A stretch of DNA of 64,000 nt, taken from assembly GCA_900491605.1 (NCBI GenBank), contig UESW01005085.1, forward strand, positions 1 to 64,000, read 5' to 3'. The notes under the pieces were generated by a model. It was not told where the DNA came from. It made no database searches and saw nothing but the letters and a program-made list of their open reading frames with translations. Shown here piece by piece: positions 1 to 9,921 of this stretch (positions are counted from its first letter, which is position 1; the number at the start of each line of letters is the position of its first letter). The DNA comes from Calamus simplicifolius (lineage: Eukaryota; Streptophyta; Magnoliopsida; Arecales; Arecaceae). Made by a program: the position numbers and the translations under genes.

Positions 1-1044
1 GGCTCTCAACAACAAAAGCTCGGCACTCCGTCGGCACTCAAAGCCCTGCACCAGCCAGGCATAAGCCCAGTGTACCCTGGCAGAGCGGTGTACCACCGGC
101 TCTCAACAACAAAAGCCCGGCACTCGTCGGCACTCAAAGCCCTGCACCAGCCAGGCATAAGCCCAGTGTACCACTGGCAGAGCGGTGTACCACCGGCTCT
201 CAACAACAAAAAGCCCGGCACTCCGTCGGCACTCAAAGCCCTGCACCAGCCAGGCATAAGCCAGTGTACCACTGCAGAGCGATGTACCACCGGCTCTCAA
301 CAACAAAAAGCCTGGCACTCCGTCGGCACTCAAAGCCCTGCACCAGCCAGGCATAAGCCCAGTGTACCACTGGCAGAGCGGTGTACCACCGGCTCTCAAC
401 AACAAAAGCCCGGCACTCGTCAGCACTCAAAGCCCTGCACCAGCCAGGCCTAAGCCCAGTGTACCACTGGCAGAGCGGTGTACCACCGGCTCTCAACAAC
501 AAAAGCCCGGCACTCCGTCGGCACTTAAAGCCCTGCACCAGCCAGGCATAAGCCCAGTGTACCACTGGCAGAGCGGTGTACCACCGGCTCTCAACAACAA
601 AAGCCCGGCACTCCGTCGGCACTCAAAGCCCTGCACCAGCCAGGCCTAAGCCCAGTGTACCACTAGCAGAGCGGTGTACCACCGGCTCTCAACAACAAAA
701 GCCCGGCACTCGTCGGCACTCGGCACTCAAAGCCCTGCACCAGCCAGGCCTAAGCCCAGTGTACCACTGGCAGAGCGGTGTACCACCGGCTCTCAACAAC
801 AAAAGCCCGGCACTCCGTCGGCACTTAAAGCCCTGCACCAGCCAAGCATAAGCCCAGTGTACCACTGGCAGAACGGTGTACCACCGGCTCTCAACAACAA
901 AAGCCCGGCACTCCGTCGGCACTCAAAGCCCTGCACCAGCCAGGCATAGGCCCAGTGTGCCACTGGCAGAGCGGTGTACCACCGGCTCTCAACAACAAAA
1001 GCCCGGCACTTCGTCGGCACTTAAAGCCCGGCACTTCGTCGCAC
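1..1044. repeat. 98-bp GC-rich minisatellite, about 11 copies
   Basis: The block starting GGCTCTCAACAACAAAAGCC recurs at 1, 98, 195, 292, 391, 488, 586, 684, 788, 886 and 984, giving a period of 97-99 bp. The one long interval (684 to 788) comes from a small extra CGGCACT block near 716-722. Copies are nearly identical, so the array is young or homogenised. Each unit contains GTGTACCAC twice, on either side of GGCAGAGCG. The array is cut by the left window edge and ends in truncated units around 1015-1060. Open frames across it are low-complexity by-products of the repeat and not genes. Tandem arrays like this are common in untranslated regions of Tat-type gypsy elements, which fits the gypsy-type ORF on the minus strand beside it; that link is inferred. 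Confidence 0.95.
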
Positions 1045-1526
1045 TTAAAGCCCGCGCCGATCAAGCATAAAACCCGGCTAACCGCCGGCGGATTGACGTA
1101 TCAAGGGTTCTTCGCAGTCAGGACCCCGCACTCTACCGGTCAGGTCAAAGCCAAGTCCCGCGGGCATCAAGCCGCGCCAGACCAACGCCAGGTTCGATGC
1201 TTGATCAAGCGTCGCGCCTGTGGCCCCAAGGGCGCCTACCGGCCTAGTCTCCGGTCAGCAGTGCCCCAGCTCCCAAGATTCAATCCCACCTAACTTTAAC
1301 TAGCGGGTTCATGTAATTAAGGCGGAACGGCGTGGGTAGGAAGGTTCCCTAGAATCGACGGAACGAACGGACTCGTGTGATCATATGTCAAACAGCTAAG
1401 TCAATAACAGTGCGACAATCGTCGAGAAAGGTACTTTCATTAATAGAAGGGAATTACAAAACCCCGACATGGTCGGGCTTACAAAAAAAAAAAAAAAAAA
1501 AAAGCAGCAAAGTAGCGGGTGCGAGT
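1045..1526. other. Non-coding stretch of the GC-rich element, with an A tract
   Basis: No coding signal was found. The stretch holds degenerate ends of the 98-bp array, then moderately GC-rich unique sequence and an A tract at about 1482-1503. On the minus strand it lies directly downstream of the gypsy-type ORF stop, so it may be that ORF's 3' untranslated region; a TTAATGAAAG motif near 1440 (minus strand) would fit but is weak. Confidence 0.4.
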
Positions 1527-3735
1527 TCAGGGCTCCGCCGGTGCGTGTTCGTCATCGAAAGGGGACGGGTCCGACGATGGCTCTGGCTCAACATCCAGGG
1601 CGCGAGGGAAATCTAGGTCCTTGGCCACTTTTTCTTTGGCATACTGGAATCCGTCGAGGAACGCGGCGGCTGAAGCTTCGGCTAGGTCGTCTGTGTAACG
1701 TTCAGACGACCTGTACTCTTCGACAAGCCTAGCAGCTCGAGTTTTTTCTGCGGCTAAGGCTTCCGCTGCGTCCCTCTCGGTTTCTCTGGCGCGACCTAAC
1801 TCCTCCTTATGCCGGCCAGCCTCTTCTTTTGCCGCTTCGGCCTCTGCTCTCGCCGCTCTAGCCTCCTCTGACGCCACTCCCGCCCGTTCTTCTGCCTCCC
1901 GAAGAGCCTCGGTTAGCTCCGAGATATGCATGTCTCGCGCCATAACCGCGCTCTCGGATTCCATCATCTGGGAGATCGCCGCACGCGCGCGGTTGGCCTC
2001 GATCTCCGTTTTGCCTCGGCGGCTCTTACTGCGCTGGCGCAGGACTCTTTGATCTCCCCCAGTGCCTTCTCTGCTGCCTCTGCGCGATCCTGCATCTCCC
2101 GGAGAAGGTTCTTCTCCCCGCGGATCACTTCCCTAGCGGCCTTTAGGGAATGCACAATCTGCGCGCACAAGCCTCAAGTCAGCGAAATATGTATACATGA
2201 ACAATAAGAGATAAAGGGCAAAAAGGTCGCCTACCCTGAACGCAGCGGCATAGGATTCCCTGAAAAATTCGCCTGTCTTCTGACGACCGAGGCCTTCGGT
2301 GATCCTGGGATCCAGAACCGAGCCCAAGACCCGCTCGGCCCAATAGCCATCACCCAGGAAGTCCAGGGGCGACCTGGATGCGTCCCCACTTCCCTCTGCC
2401 GCCTCTGACCTCCCGGCCCTGTGGGCGGGTCGCCCCTAACCGGCCCCTCGGGGGCTGGACTGGTGGGACCGGATGGCCCCTCACCCCAGTCCCGGCTGGC
2501 ACCAAATGAAGTCGCTCCCTCGGGAGCCGGGGGCCCTCCGGTCGGCACGGGCTCCCCCGCCACCGACTCTACAGCGGTGCCTCCCGCTGCAGCTCCAGCC
2601 TCCGGTGGAGTGTCGGCCGTGAGGTCGACCTCCGCGTGGACAGGGATGTGTTGCGGAATCCCGGGAGGGAGGTCCTCGCTGGGGAGGAGGCCCTCGCGGA
2701 GGAGGAGGAGGCCCGGATCACCAAGCGCTTCGGGGCCGGGGCTTGCTGCCCCCGGATGATCCTTCCCGACCCCTTTTCTTGATGACCTTTAACAATTTCG
2801 CCCTCGGAACCTTCATTGCTGCACATGCAAGTCAAGTTTTCAGCAAAAAAAAAAAAAAAAGAGAGAGGAGCGGGATTTTTAACTAAGTGCGAAGAGGACT
2901 TACCCCGATGAGAGACTAGGCCCGCCAACTCGAAGTTCTCCTCCCCTAGCAGTAGGGTGTACCGGGGAATCTCGGCAGTCAGCAAGGCCCCCATCGCTTC
3001 CCGGTCCCCGGGCTGGACGGTCGCGACGTTCCCTCGGAGGTCGGGGTTCCCCCACCGGGGCCGGACTTGATCGATATTAGCAAAGAAGAACGGGGTTTCC
3101 ACCCTTAATCGATGAAGGCAAAAGGAGTTTGATGACCCTATTGGGTCGGGGCTGAAACACCCACCACCCCTTCTGGGCCCGAAGAGAATAAAAGTTACGG
3201 AACAAACTAACCCTAGGGGTAATACCTAGGCGATGACAAAGGATAACGAAGGCGCTAATTACCCGACAAGAGTTCGGGACTAGCTGGGAGGAGTTAAGGA
3301 ATAGAAGTCAAGGAGCGTGATAAAGAAAGGGTGGAAAGGAGGACGGAGGCCTACCTGTAGGCAGACCTCGTAAAAAGCTACGCGACCGGGTCGGGAGGAG
3401 ATAACCCGGTCGTCAGGGGTCGGAAGAAATAATTTGATCTCCTGAGGGATCCGATAATGGGCCCGGATCCTTTCCAGATCCGACCGTGTCATCGAGGAGG
3501 CTACCCCCCCTGGGGATTCCTCCACCCTCGAGGAGGTCCCGACCCCCGGCCGACGACCCCTCAACGAGGCTCCACCGGCAGCTCCACCGGCGGCCTGCCG
3601 CCGGGCCAAAGGAATATGGTCCTCTGAATCAGAGGACCATTCGACTGGAGGAGAAGGAGAAGGGGTTTGGGGCCCCACAGAGGGAGGACGGTCCTCAGAA
3701 CCGTCCTCCGATGTCCAAGAGGGTAGACTCATGAA
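1527..3735 (-). pseudogene. 'Putative gypsy type transposon' protein (PF04195-like), frameshifted
   Basis: The minus-strand pieces match in order the plant transposon protein family usually labelled 'putative gypsy type transposon'. The N-terminal piece (3735 to 3280) is Ser/Pro/acid rich, then has the domain core with LERIRAHYRIP, PGRVAFYEVCLQVGLRPPFH and a run ending DFYSLTPPS. The frame is lost near 3290 by a missing base; the next frame continues with PNSCRVISAFVILCHRLG and a KGWWVF motif, and shifts again near 3105 into FFANIDQVRPRWG. A later piece (about 2340-2230) gives GLGRQKTGEFFRESYAAAF. The C-terminal part (2170 to 1527) is an Ala/Glu-rich coiled coil ending in an acidic tail with AAAFLDGFQYAKEKV. 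Some breaks could be introns, but at least two need single-base indels, so it is called a pseudogene. Its biochemical role is unknown. Confidence 0.75.
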
Positions 3736-4289
3736 AAAAGAAGAATCAAGATGAAAGAAGCTGACCTGGAGAAACAAGAAAAGTCGGACGCGAGCTTGCA
3801 GGTTGCAGGAGCACTAGAACAGGCAGAGAGGAAGATGATGATGGAGTGGTATGGTGCCAGTTCCTTCCCCCTCGCCTGGCTTTGTGGGGTTTTCAAAACA
3901 TCCCGCCATGTCCCGTCGGCCACGCGGCCCTTCACCATACGCTGGCTCGCCTCGAGGAATGCCCAGCGCGCGGCGCGATACGCCCCCGACCAATGGTGGG
4001 GCCCCCCGTTGATATCGCCGTAATAGGAAGAAATCATTGCGCACCTTTCCGCGCGGACTTCGAAGAGTTGATCCTCACTTTCGAGGACGATCGTGGCTGG
4101 CGTGATACGGAAGGCCGTCTCTTTGCATCCCTCGTACCGTCCGCATAAGGAACAAGGCTAGGGATCAGCCACGCGGAGAACGCCCCTTGGGCCTCAGCGG
4201 TGGGACCCGCTTCGCCCAGGGGCGAGGGGGCATCTGATATGACTGATCCCAACGTCATCAGGCAGGGTAACGGCAGTCAGTCATCCCCA
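3736..4289 (-). other. Upstream region of the gypsy-type ORF
   Basis: The sequence is GC-rich with no convincing complete ORF. Short minus-strand frames (for example 4037-3729) have no recognisable domain. By position it would be leader or 5' untranslated sequence of the minus-strand gypsy-type ORF, between its start and the 88-bp minisatellite. Confidence 0.35.
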
Positions 4290-5070
4290 CCTCCGGCACC
4301 CCTCGGGGTCGGGGTGGGGTCATCGTTTCCTAACCCGGGGCCCCTACCAGCCTCGGGGTGAACGGTCATCCCCACCTTCGGCACCCCCTCGGGTCGGGGT
4401 GGGGTCATCGTTTCCTAACCCCGGGGCCCCTACCAGCCTCGGGGTGAACGGTCATTTCCCCACCTCCGGCACCCCCTCGGGGTCGGGGTGGGGTCGTCGT
4501 TTCCTAACCCCGGGGCCCCTACCAGCCTCGGGGTGAACGGTCATTTCCCCACCTCCGGCACCCCCTCGGGGTCGGGTGGGTCATCGTTTCCTAACCCCGG
4601 GGCTCCTACCAGCCTCGGGGTGAACGGTCATCTCCCCACCTCCGGCACCCCCTCGGGGTCGGGGTGGGGTCATCGTTTCCTAACCCCGGGGCCCCTACCA
4701 GCCTCGGGGTGAACGGTCATTTCCCCACCTCCGGCACCCCTCGGGGTCGGGGTGAGGTCATCGTTTCCTAACCCCGGGGCCCCTACCAGCCTCGGGGTGA
4801 ACGGTCATTTCCCCACCTCCGGCACCCCCTCGGGGTCGGGGTGGGGTCGTCGTTTCCTAACCCCGGGGCCCCTACCAGCCTCGGGGTGAACGGTCATTTT
4901 CCCACCTCCGGCACCCCCTCGGGGTCGGGGGGGTCATCGTTTCCTAACCCCGGGGCCCCTACCAGCCTCGGGGTGAACGGTCATTTCCCCACCTCCGGCA
5001 CCCCCTCGGGGTTGGGGTGGGGTCATCGTTTCCTTAAACCCAGGGCCCCTACTGGCCTCAGGGTGCATGG
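4290..5070. repeat. 88-bp G/C-rich minisatellite, about 9 copies
   Basis: The anchor AACGGTCAT recurs at 4361, 4447, 4536, 4623, 4712, 4800, 4889 and 4976, with a degenerate copy near 5066, giving intervals of 86-90 bp. Each unit has a plus-strand G cluster (GGGGTCGGGGTGGGG), a self-complementary CCCCGGGGCCCC and a closing CCTCGGGGTGAAC. The last copy (from about 5030) has diverged. Frames across the array are repeat artefacts. Confidence 0.95.
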
Positions 5071-5640
5071 TCGACATGCTATTCAACCGCCAAAGAAAAC
5101 AGCAACTGTCAGCATGTACGGTGCTCACGCATGATCTCCGGCACATGGCTGTGCCTTGCCGTAGTACCATTTCGTACTCCTGTAAAATGTGCCCCGGTAC
5201 GGAGGGTCATGTCTCATAACGATGTTTGGCGCATTGCACGCCTCTGTGCGCCACTACGCCTTACTAGGATGTACGACTCGCCGCCTCTAGCAATAGGAGC
5301 CCAGCCACGTCCATCAATGACAGTACAAGAAAGGCCTTCCGAAGCTGCACGTCACGGTATTCAGACAGGTATAAAAGAGACATATTCAAGCTGTAAGAAG
5401 GATCGGAACTGACTCTCTGAGCTTTCTCCTTTTGATCAAAAACCCTAACTGCCCCAGCTTCTCTTCGCGGGGGGTGGTTCCTTGTCTGAACCCAAGCCAT
5501 TAACTTGATCGTCGGAGGGTCCCACCGGTGCTACCGGTCCCCGGGGGCTTTTCTTGCAGGATTTCCCGGAGCGAGACATCCGTCGTCCCCGACGTTCGAA
5601 GGCGGTGACTTGGCGTCATCAGGTTCCCTCTTAGGGAGCG
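5071..5640 (-). other. LTR/leader-like sequence of the minus-strand element
   Basis: No gene was found. On the minus strand the stretch around 5410-5530 reads GACCCTCCGACGATCAAG followed by a Glu/Arg-poor leader, a type of sequence I associate with leaders or LTRs of plant gypsy-type elements. A plus-strand GGTATAAAAGAGAC at about 5368-5381 is TATA-like but has no gene behind it. GC content collapses at 5641, probably the true edge of the element. Confidence 0.35.
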
Positions 5641-6616
5641 TTTATAATTTGCAGAATCCTAAAAGATTTCTAAGAGTTCTCTATATGTGTGTATTATATT
5701 TATAAATATTTTAATTATAATGACATATTTTAAAATATTTTTATATGTTTATAAAATAATAATAATAATAATTTATATCATATTATAAACAAATATTATA
5801 ATTAATTATTATATATTTTATACAATGTATAATTATTATGTTTAAATATTGCTATACTTTAGTTTTTTTTTAAAATTTGCAAAGTAAAGGTATTTTTAAA
5901 ATTATTGTTCGAATCAAATGTAAGTAGATCTTATATAGAGTCCAACTCAACGGAAAATAAAGACTGCCTTAAATATTCAAGAATAAACTTGAGAATATGT
6001 GTACACCTTACTTGGCGAAATGCAGGCGGAAATCAGAATGCCCGGACCCAGTCCATTGCTAGCGACATCACATAGCTGAACTGATGAGTCCACCAACCCA
6101 AGAACGTACTCAGTCCATCATCATAGCATGATGAAAGTGCCACGGATTTATACCTGATGCTACACCAACAATATGCCTGCGTTAATTAAGCTCGCTACTC
6201 TTAACAACAGTGAAAGTCTCTAAACAGTGATTTAAGTACATGATAAATGCTTGGGCTACTTGGGGTGCAACAGAGGATCCTTAATTGGATTATTTCAAGA
6301 AAAGTAACAGCTTCCCTGCAAGCTCAAATGGCTGCATGACCAGAAAAAGGCACGCCACCTACTTCCCAAACGTCTACCGTACAGTTGTGGTGTTTTCCTC
6401 CCCGCCTCCTTTCTCTATCTCTCCCTCTCTTCGCGTGATGGAGCCCAAGCCAGAAAGCCCAGTTGGAAAACGAGGATAACAAGCCCACCGGCTAGGGTTC
6501 TCCTTGCCATGAAATCTATGGAACCCTCGCTGAAGAGGTCTTTTCTTTATTTATAATGCTCCCTGTCTCCTTAGTTGCATTAGCTTTGCGACAGATCTCT
6601 GGATGAGTACATCATA
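5641..6616. other. Gene-free intergenic DNA, A/T-rich at its left end
   Basis: 5641-5960 is very A/T-rich with ATA and AATAAT runs. 5960-6616 is of average composition. Short open frames (for example 6285-6479) show no domain or codon-like pattern. Nothing here supports a gene. Confidence 0.5.
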
Positions 6617-6812
6617 GAGAAAAAGTCTTGCTGCATCGCTTTTTGATATAGCAAATGCGCATTCATAATGAGGATTAACCATCCGCATATGCCGATGTAC
6701 ATGCGGTGCGCAACTAGCTAGATCCATTAGGCCATCGGCATGAATGGGCAGCCAATTTGTATGACTGATGCGCGCTTGCTGCACCGAAAGGCAGTGCAGC
6801 AAGTCTTTTTCC
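6617..6812. mobile_element. Small TIR element (MITE), CTTGCTGCAC family
   Basis: The left end reads AAAAAGTCTTGCTGCATCGC. The right end, reverse complemented, reads AAAAAGACTTGCTGCACTGC, so about 20 bp of terminal inverted repeat matches with only a few differences over a 195-bp element. A second member with the same left end lies at 8170-8341. No clear target-site duplication was found, so the superfamily is not assigned. Confidence 0.6.
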
Positions 6813-7137
6813 ATCAGAAATTGTAAACCCAACTTCAAAACGGTCTGGCTCGACAAAACCCAGCGCAGCCCAGTGGCGGATTGAACAAGGCGTCTGGGGA
6901 TCTAGAAAATCCGAGATTGCCGAATGGTTGCGATTCCAAGGGGGATAGCGAGAAAAGCCTTCTTACACCGTATGTCTTTTTCCATCAGAAATTGTAAACC
7001 CAACTCCAAGATGGTCCGACCCGATAAAATCCAGCGTAGCCCAGTGGCGGACTGAGGGGATCCAAAAAATCTAAGATTGCCGAACGGTTGCAATTCCAAA
7101 GGGGATAGCGAGAAAAAGCCTTCTTACACCGCATACG
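6804..7137. repeat. Tandem duplication of a ~168-bp segment
   Basis: A block starting TCTTTTTCCATCAGAAATTG at 6804 recurs at 6976. Both copies run through AGCCCAGTGGCGGA and end at AGCCTTCTTACACCG. They have diverged by scattered substitutions and a small deletion in the second copy, so the duplication is not recent. The minus-strand open frames (near 6551-6856 and 6902-7099) lie partly in this repeat and share the string LGLQFLMEKD only because of it; no gene is inferred. Confidence 0.8.
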
Positions 7138-8167
7138 ATGCAAAAGTGTATGCATTGCACACTACTTGATCATGCATAAAAAAGTTACATAATGCACGAA
7201 AGAACGAAATTATTACTAAGAAAGTTCACTTTCTTTCATGTAGCTAGGTATATCGTTGCTGATTCTTTTGTTGCGTGCACATGAAACGAAGAACTCCATA
7301 GTGTTCAAAGCCAGATGCTTTGTTGATTCCTTCTTGTAAATCTCTCGTCACGTATCTATCATCTGATTGCTGACCCTGTTCTTTGGTTCTTATATCATCT
7401 GTGCTTTGGTTTGGTGCTCCAAGATTTTAATGGAGCTTGACCAATATGGTTATTTGTCTAGATATTTTTTAGATTAAACATCACCCTAGAAGAATTTCTT
7501 CCCAAAAATTATCATGGAAGAAGCTATAGAGACTGCATGCTTAGTTCTTCTTGAGAATGCTTGGTTTATGATCCAATATAGTCGGCTTTGTTTTGCGTTT
7601 CTTTGTTTAGACCAGAATTGTGTGCTCTTGGCCATATATGAAGATTAATTTGCTGAAATAGTTAGGTGTCTGTAAAAGGTCGTAGTTACCATGGTCCATT
7701 CAAAGCAAAAAGGGAAAAAGAATGAGCATGGCCAACTAGGCTGACTAAAGATGAGCAAGTTTTCAAAAATTCCCATTAATCCTAGCAGGAAAAAAAACAA
7801 TAGTCCTTTGCGACTGCCATTTCTCTTTTAGTAGTAATGGACTTTATTGTACATGATGGTTTCCTTTGTAAGAAGAAATAAGATGGATAGGCTAGTAAAA
7901 CTGTTCAACAACCATGGCTATTCCACAACCTGGTGAAGATAGCACCCAAATTTGTCTTGCCAATATATATATATAATTCCTTAAATTATTTTACCTTCTC
8001 ATATTTTAATAATGTAAAAGAACATGAACGACAACTTATGAGATTTAAAAACTTGAGTAAAGAGCTGATCATCGGTCAAAACTCTTCCTAATGCCACTTC
8101 GCTAAGCCTAGATGAAATGAGAGCCCAGCGTAGTCTTTGCGCTATGAATCTATGATGAGTCTTTCTA
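7138..8167. other. Gene-free intergenic DNA
   Basis: Average to A/T-rich sequence with no long open frame, splice-consistent exon or repeat that I recognise. A short TATATATATA run lies near 7963-7972. Confidence 0.5.
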
Positions 8168-8169
8168 AA

Positions 8170-8341
8170 GGAAAAGTCTTGCTGCACCAGAGGCGGTGTA
8201 GTAAATATGCACCAACCTTAATGATTGGTGCACGTTGCGTATGCGCGCATGCTAGAGGTAAAATCATTCTTTTCTGCTTTGGCATACTTGCGCGCACATG
8301 ATGCACATCAATCACTCAATGCAGTGCAGCTCTTGCCTTTC
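8170..8341. mobile_element. Second copy of the CTTGCTGCAC small TIR element
   Basis: The left end GGAAAAGTCTTGCTGCACC matches the left end of the element at 6617. The right end reverse complements to AAAGGCAAGAGCTGCACTGC, a more degenerate version of the same inverted repeat. The length (about 172 bp) is similar. The interior has diverged, including a GATTGGTGCACGTTGCG stretch. Confidence 0.5.
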
Positions 8342-8369
8342 AAAAAGTCAATCGAACCAAGTTAATGTG

Positions 8370-9020
8370 ATGCCCCTCCCAATTAGTCCCATATCAGGTA
8401 ATTAAGGAAGGGTCGAATGGTTTATAACCAGTTAAGTAAGATAGACAAGTACCAATTGGATCCTTTTGGATTGTGATGACTCAAGTTGGTATGAACCTTA
8501 TCCGTCTTACTTTCATATCACGAAATGAGTTCGTGGGTTTATGGCCGATATCAGAGCCATGCACCAGCCGGAAGTGCAGGAGCTAAGTGCCGCATAGGGC
8601 AAAGTATGCTACATTGATGGAAGCCATCTTTTGAGCTTGTGGGGGGAGCATCTCTAGAGTCCACACAGGACAAAGTATGCTACATTGATGGAAGCCACCT
8701 CTTGAGTCCATAGGAAATGCACATCTAGAATTCTGTTTGCCTGGTGGATACGATCATGTGCCTCTAGCGACGTTACGATCATGTGCCTCTAGCAACGAGC
8801 AACTAGGACATCGCCTCTTTAAGGAGGTAAGATTATGTTGTCCTTCCAATTAATTTCATATCAAGTAATTAAAGAAGGGTTGAATGGTTTATAACTAGTT
8901 AAGTAAGATGGACAAGTACCAATTGGATCCTTTTTAGACCGTGGTGGCCTAAGTTAATGTGGACCTTGTCCGTCTTACTTTCATATCATGAAATGGGTTC
9001 GTAGGTTTGTGGGCTCGGAT
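8370..9020. repeat. Direct repeat, two ~170-bp copies about 466 bp apart
   Basis: The first copy (about 8370-8545) and second copy (about 8836-9011) share GGTTTATAACnAGTTAAGTA, GACAAGTACCAATTGGATCC and GTCCGTCTTACTTTCATATC, with substitutions throughout. Between them a shorter repeat, GACAAAGTATGCTACATTGATGGAAGCCA-like, occurs twice (about 8600 and 8667). The arrangement suggests remains of one dispersed element, possibly a solo or truncated LTR pair, but no TG...CA ends or primer site were found. Confidence 0.6.
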
Positions 9021-9852
9021 CATTACCATTAACTCGACCGAGAATGTGTTAGTAGGATTCAAAGGGAAAACGGGGATTGAAGTGATGATATGAGCTCACA
9101 TTGTGAGCAAAAGGTCATCGAGTTGGCCTAATTCTTGGTGTTCCTAGAAAATTATTGAGATAAAGAGAGGAATTAGTCCAGCTATATGATGGCTTTCTTG
9201 TATGTTGAAAGTTGAAACCTCTTAAATATTTATATTTTATGATTTATTTCGTTGTATTATAGAGTGGATTTTATTTAAATTTTTAGCTCTCGTCCTTTGA
9301 AGACTAGAATAGAGTGTCACCCTTGCAATTGTATCTGAATTTCAAGAAAAAAATAAAATGTGTTAATTTTACTGTTGAGAGAGAGGTTATGTGGTTTTTA
9401 AGGTAAATTAAATTTTTAAATATATAATTCTAGCAAATAAATATAAGATAGGACAATTTGACCCTTGATTTATGTAAGAAAGTTTATGATTTATTGCATG
9501 GTTAGCATGAGCATGCTGGCCGGTCCTGCTTGTCATCCTGAAGGCTTGGTTCACGTTATGATTTCTAGGCTCAAAAGCTAGATCGATTAGGAATGCAGGA
9601 GGTCCGACTTAGTTTGGGCCCTTTTTCGGCTCAAACCTGTGATAACAATGAATTTGAACCACTTCGAACTCAGGCAGGAGATAAAGACACGAGGTCTTTT
9701 TTTTTATGTTTATCATCTTGACCACTATCGTAGCCAATCAAGATAAGAAGAGGACACCGGGTGACCCCTGTCTTGCTCCTTTGCAGTAAATTTTGTATTC
9801 TGATCTAACTAGGCTGACTCACGCTCGACTTGTGTGATCGCCGGTTTGTTTT

Positions 9853-9853
<1 letters not shown>
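9021..9853. other. Gene-free intergenic DNA
   Basis: No open frame of note, no recognisable exon and no further repeat were seen. The stretch ends at a long A tract. Confidence 0.45.
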
Positions 9854-9895
<42 letters not shown>

Positions 9896-9921
9896 AAGAA
9901 GAAGAAGAAGAAGAAGAAGAA
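9854..9921. repeat. Poly(A) tract followed by (GAA)n
   Basis: About 40 consecutive A residues are followed by a GAAAGAAGAAGAAG run. This could be the tail of an inserted retroposon on the plus strand, but I could not identify a body upstream. Tract length in an assembly is unreliable. Confidence 0.9.

Larger units (their letters stand above)
1..5640 (-). mobile_element. Decayed GC-rich LTR-type element, minus strand (composite remnant)
   Basis: The segment is much more GC-rich than what follows and changes abruptly to A/T-rich DNA near 5641. Read on the minus strand it gives leader-like sequence with a conserved-looking stretch around 5400-5560, an 88-bp minisatellite, a frameshifted gypsy-type ORF (3735 to 1527), an oligo-T stretch, then non-coding sequence and a second minisatellite. 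This order resembles a non-autonomous or gag-bearing Ty3/gypsy derivative. No integrase, reverse transcriptase or matched LTR pair was seen inside the window, so element ends are unknown and the limits given are those of the base-composition block. Confidence 0.5.

Noticed and set aside
6..1070. Overlapping long open frames on both strands
   Set aside because: They repeat the same 32-33 residues and exist only because the 98-bp minisatellite unit lacks stops in several frames.
4488..5134. Gly/Pro/Ser-rich repeated open frames
   Set aside because: Products of the 88-bp minisatellite, not proteins.
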